From assembly GCA_009927195.1 (NCBI GenBank), contig RFNL01000185.1, forward strand, positions 1-14,025: DNA of 14,025 nt, written 5' to 3'. This DNA comes from Betaproteobacteria bacterium (GTDB lineage: Bacteria; Pseudomonadota; Gammaproteobacteria; Burkholderiales; Burkholderiaceae_C). Shown here piece by piece: positions 13,243-14,025 of this stretch. Made by a program: the position numbers and the translations under genes. Below the pieces are notes generated by a model. It made no database searches. It saw only the letters and a list, made by a program, of their open reading frames with translations, and was not told the DNA's origin. Each line of letters opens with the position of its first letter. Positions within the stretch are counted from its first letter, which is position 1.

Positions 13243-13908
13243 ATGAAAGCCAGCGAACAAATCCGCTCCCGACTGGAAATGGCGATTGCTGCTGGCGAAC
13301 TGCAACCCGGCGACCCGATCGACGAGGCTGCGCTGGCGCGCCAATACAAAGTCTCACGCACACCGGTGCGCGAGGCGATGCTGGCCTTGCAAGCGCAAGG
13401 CGTGCTCAGCAACTTGCCGCGCAACGGCATGATCGTGCGCAAAATGGATTTGCAGCAATTGCTCTCGCTGTGGGAGTTGCTGGGCGAACTCGAAGGAGTC
13501 GCCGTGCGTTTGGCCTGTGAGCGCATGGACAGCGCCGAATTGCGCACCTTGAAAAAACGGCACACGGCTTCCAAAAAAGCGGCCACCAAAGACGATGTGG
13601 CGGGTTGGCAAGAGGCCAACCTGGGTTTTCACGAGCATTTGTACCAATGTGCGCGCAACCCATTTTTGCGCCAAGAGGTGCTGCGCCTGCGCTCACGCAC
13701 CGGCATTTACCGCCGCCATGCCTTCGGGGCCTTGGGGCAAATTCAGGCCTCTTTTGACCAGCACGCCACCATCGTGGCAGCGATTGAAGCGCGCGATGCC
13801 AACCTGGCCACCGAATGCATGCGCGCCCACATGCGCCCAGGCCGAGATGCCAAAAGCCTCAACGACTTCATCATCAGCTTGCCCCAAACGCTGATGGATA
13901 CCGCCTGA
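13243..13908 (+). CDS. GntR family transcriptional regulator, FCD (FadR) subfamily
   Basis: A 221-residue DNA-binding regulator. The N-terminal winged helix-turn-helix (about 4-66) contains ALARQYKVSRTPVREAMLALQ (30-50) and the wing PRNGMIV (59-65). The C-terminal all-helical FCD ligand domain (about 72-205) carries metal/ligand-binding positions Asn126 and His130 in NLGFH, His174 in FDQH and His196 in MRAHMR. The first position is Asp in many relatives and Asn here. Such proteins usually repress a neighbouring catabolic operon and release it on binding an acid pathway metabolite, which fits the divergent operon. The ATG at 13243 is preferred over the TTG at 13228 because MKASEQIRSRLEMAI is the normal family start. 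Neither has a clear Shine-Dalgarno sequence. The gene ends 15 bp before the stop of a converging gene. Confidence 0.93.
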   Translation: MKASEQIRSRLEMAIAAGELQPGDPIDEAALARQYKVSRTPVREAMLALQAQGVLSNLPRNGMIVRKMDLQQLLSLWELLGELEGVAVRLACERMDSAELRTLKKRHTASKKAATKDDVAGWQEANLGFHEHLYQCARNPFLRQEVLRLRSRTGIYRRHAFGALGQIQASFDQHATIVAAIEARDANLATECMRAHMRPGRDAKSLNDFIISLPQTLMDTA

Positions 13909-13923
13909 GAGTGGTCAAAGGCC

Positions 13924-14025
13924 TCAGTGCTGCTCGGCCAACATGCCAAAGCCCGGCAAGGGGTCGCGCAAACCCAGGCGGCGCAAGGCCAACCAATAAG
14001 TGGCCACGTTCACGCCAATCAGGGG
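13924..14025 (-). CDS. C-terminal end of an unrecognised gene (partial)
   Basis: An open frame enters from the right edge and stops with TGA at 13924-13926, giving 33 residues that end YWLALRRLGLRDPLPGFGMLAEQH. The first part (LIGVNVATYWLAL) is hydrophobic and could be the last membrane segment of an integral membrane protein, followed by a basic cytoplasmic tail. I do not recognise the family from so little. Frame and codon choice are typical of the surrounding genes. It converges with the GntR gene across 15 bp. Confidence 0.5.
   Translation of the reverse strand, partial: PLIGVNVATYWLALRRLGLRDPLPGFGMLAEQH

Noticed and set aside
11846..13246. 466-codon open frame on the plus strand opposite the CoA-transferase, the longest open frame in the window
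   Set aside because: It is antisense to a clearly recognisable family protein, its translation is rich in His, Gln and Arg as expected from the opposite strand of GC-rich coding sequence, and no domain is visible.

Overview
The window looks like a chromosomal piece of a betaproteobacterium of the order Burkholderiales, most likely a Comamonadaceae-type genome. The reasons are the moderately high G+C coding sequence, the phasin type, a Bug-type (TctC) solute-binding protein, the rpiA/pyrD neighbourhood and the family-typical protein sequences. No RNA gene, insertion sequence, CRISPR array or phage gene is visible. This assignment is by eye, without any database search.

Left part (1-2215): housekeeping genes. 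The 3' end of oligopeptidase A (prlC) runs into the window and faces rpiA (minus strand). rpiA and pyrD diverge from only 41 bp. Middle part (2248-6185): mixed accessory genes. An orphan Bug/TctC binding protein diverges from an exported alpha/beta hydrolase. An L-2-hydroxyglutarate-dehydrogenase-like FAD enzyme lies downstream of a phasin gene. Between the last two is a textbook intrinsic terminator, which forces the FAD enzyme's start to a TTG downstream of the hairpin. The phasin promoter has a perfect TATAAT -10 box, and a TGCAG/CTGCA palindrome sits at the predicted transcription start, as expected for a PhaR-type repressor site.

Right part (6419-13908): the most interesting region, a seven-gene minus-strand operon. 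In transcription order it encodes a class III CoA-transferase, an SsuA/TauA-type ABC binding protein, permease and ATPase, a PuuE/imidase-type polysaccharide-deacetylase-fold hydrolase, a short-chain dehydrogenase with a rewritten active site, and an acyl-CoA dehydrogenase. A GntR/FCD regulator is transcribed divergently from an A/T-rich 101-bp region carrying a 12-bp-period direct repeat. Together they read as uptake, hydrolytic opening, CoA activation and dehydrogenation of a small amide, imide or ureide-like acid precursor. The substrate cannot be read from the sequence. A 33-codon gene end of unknown function closes the window on the minus strand.

Start codons were re-chosen for several genes on the basis of Shine-Dalgarno spacing and family N-termini: rpiA, pyrD, hydrolase, FAD enzyme, phasin, SDR, binding protein and GntR. 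There is no gene-free stretch over 300 bases; the longest, 6186-6418, holds the phasin promoter/operator and the 3' end structures of the operon.
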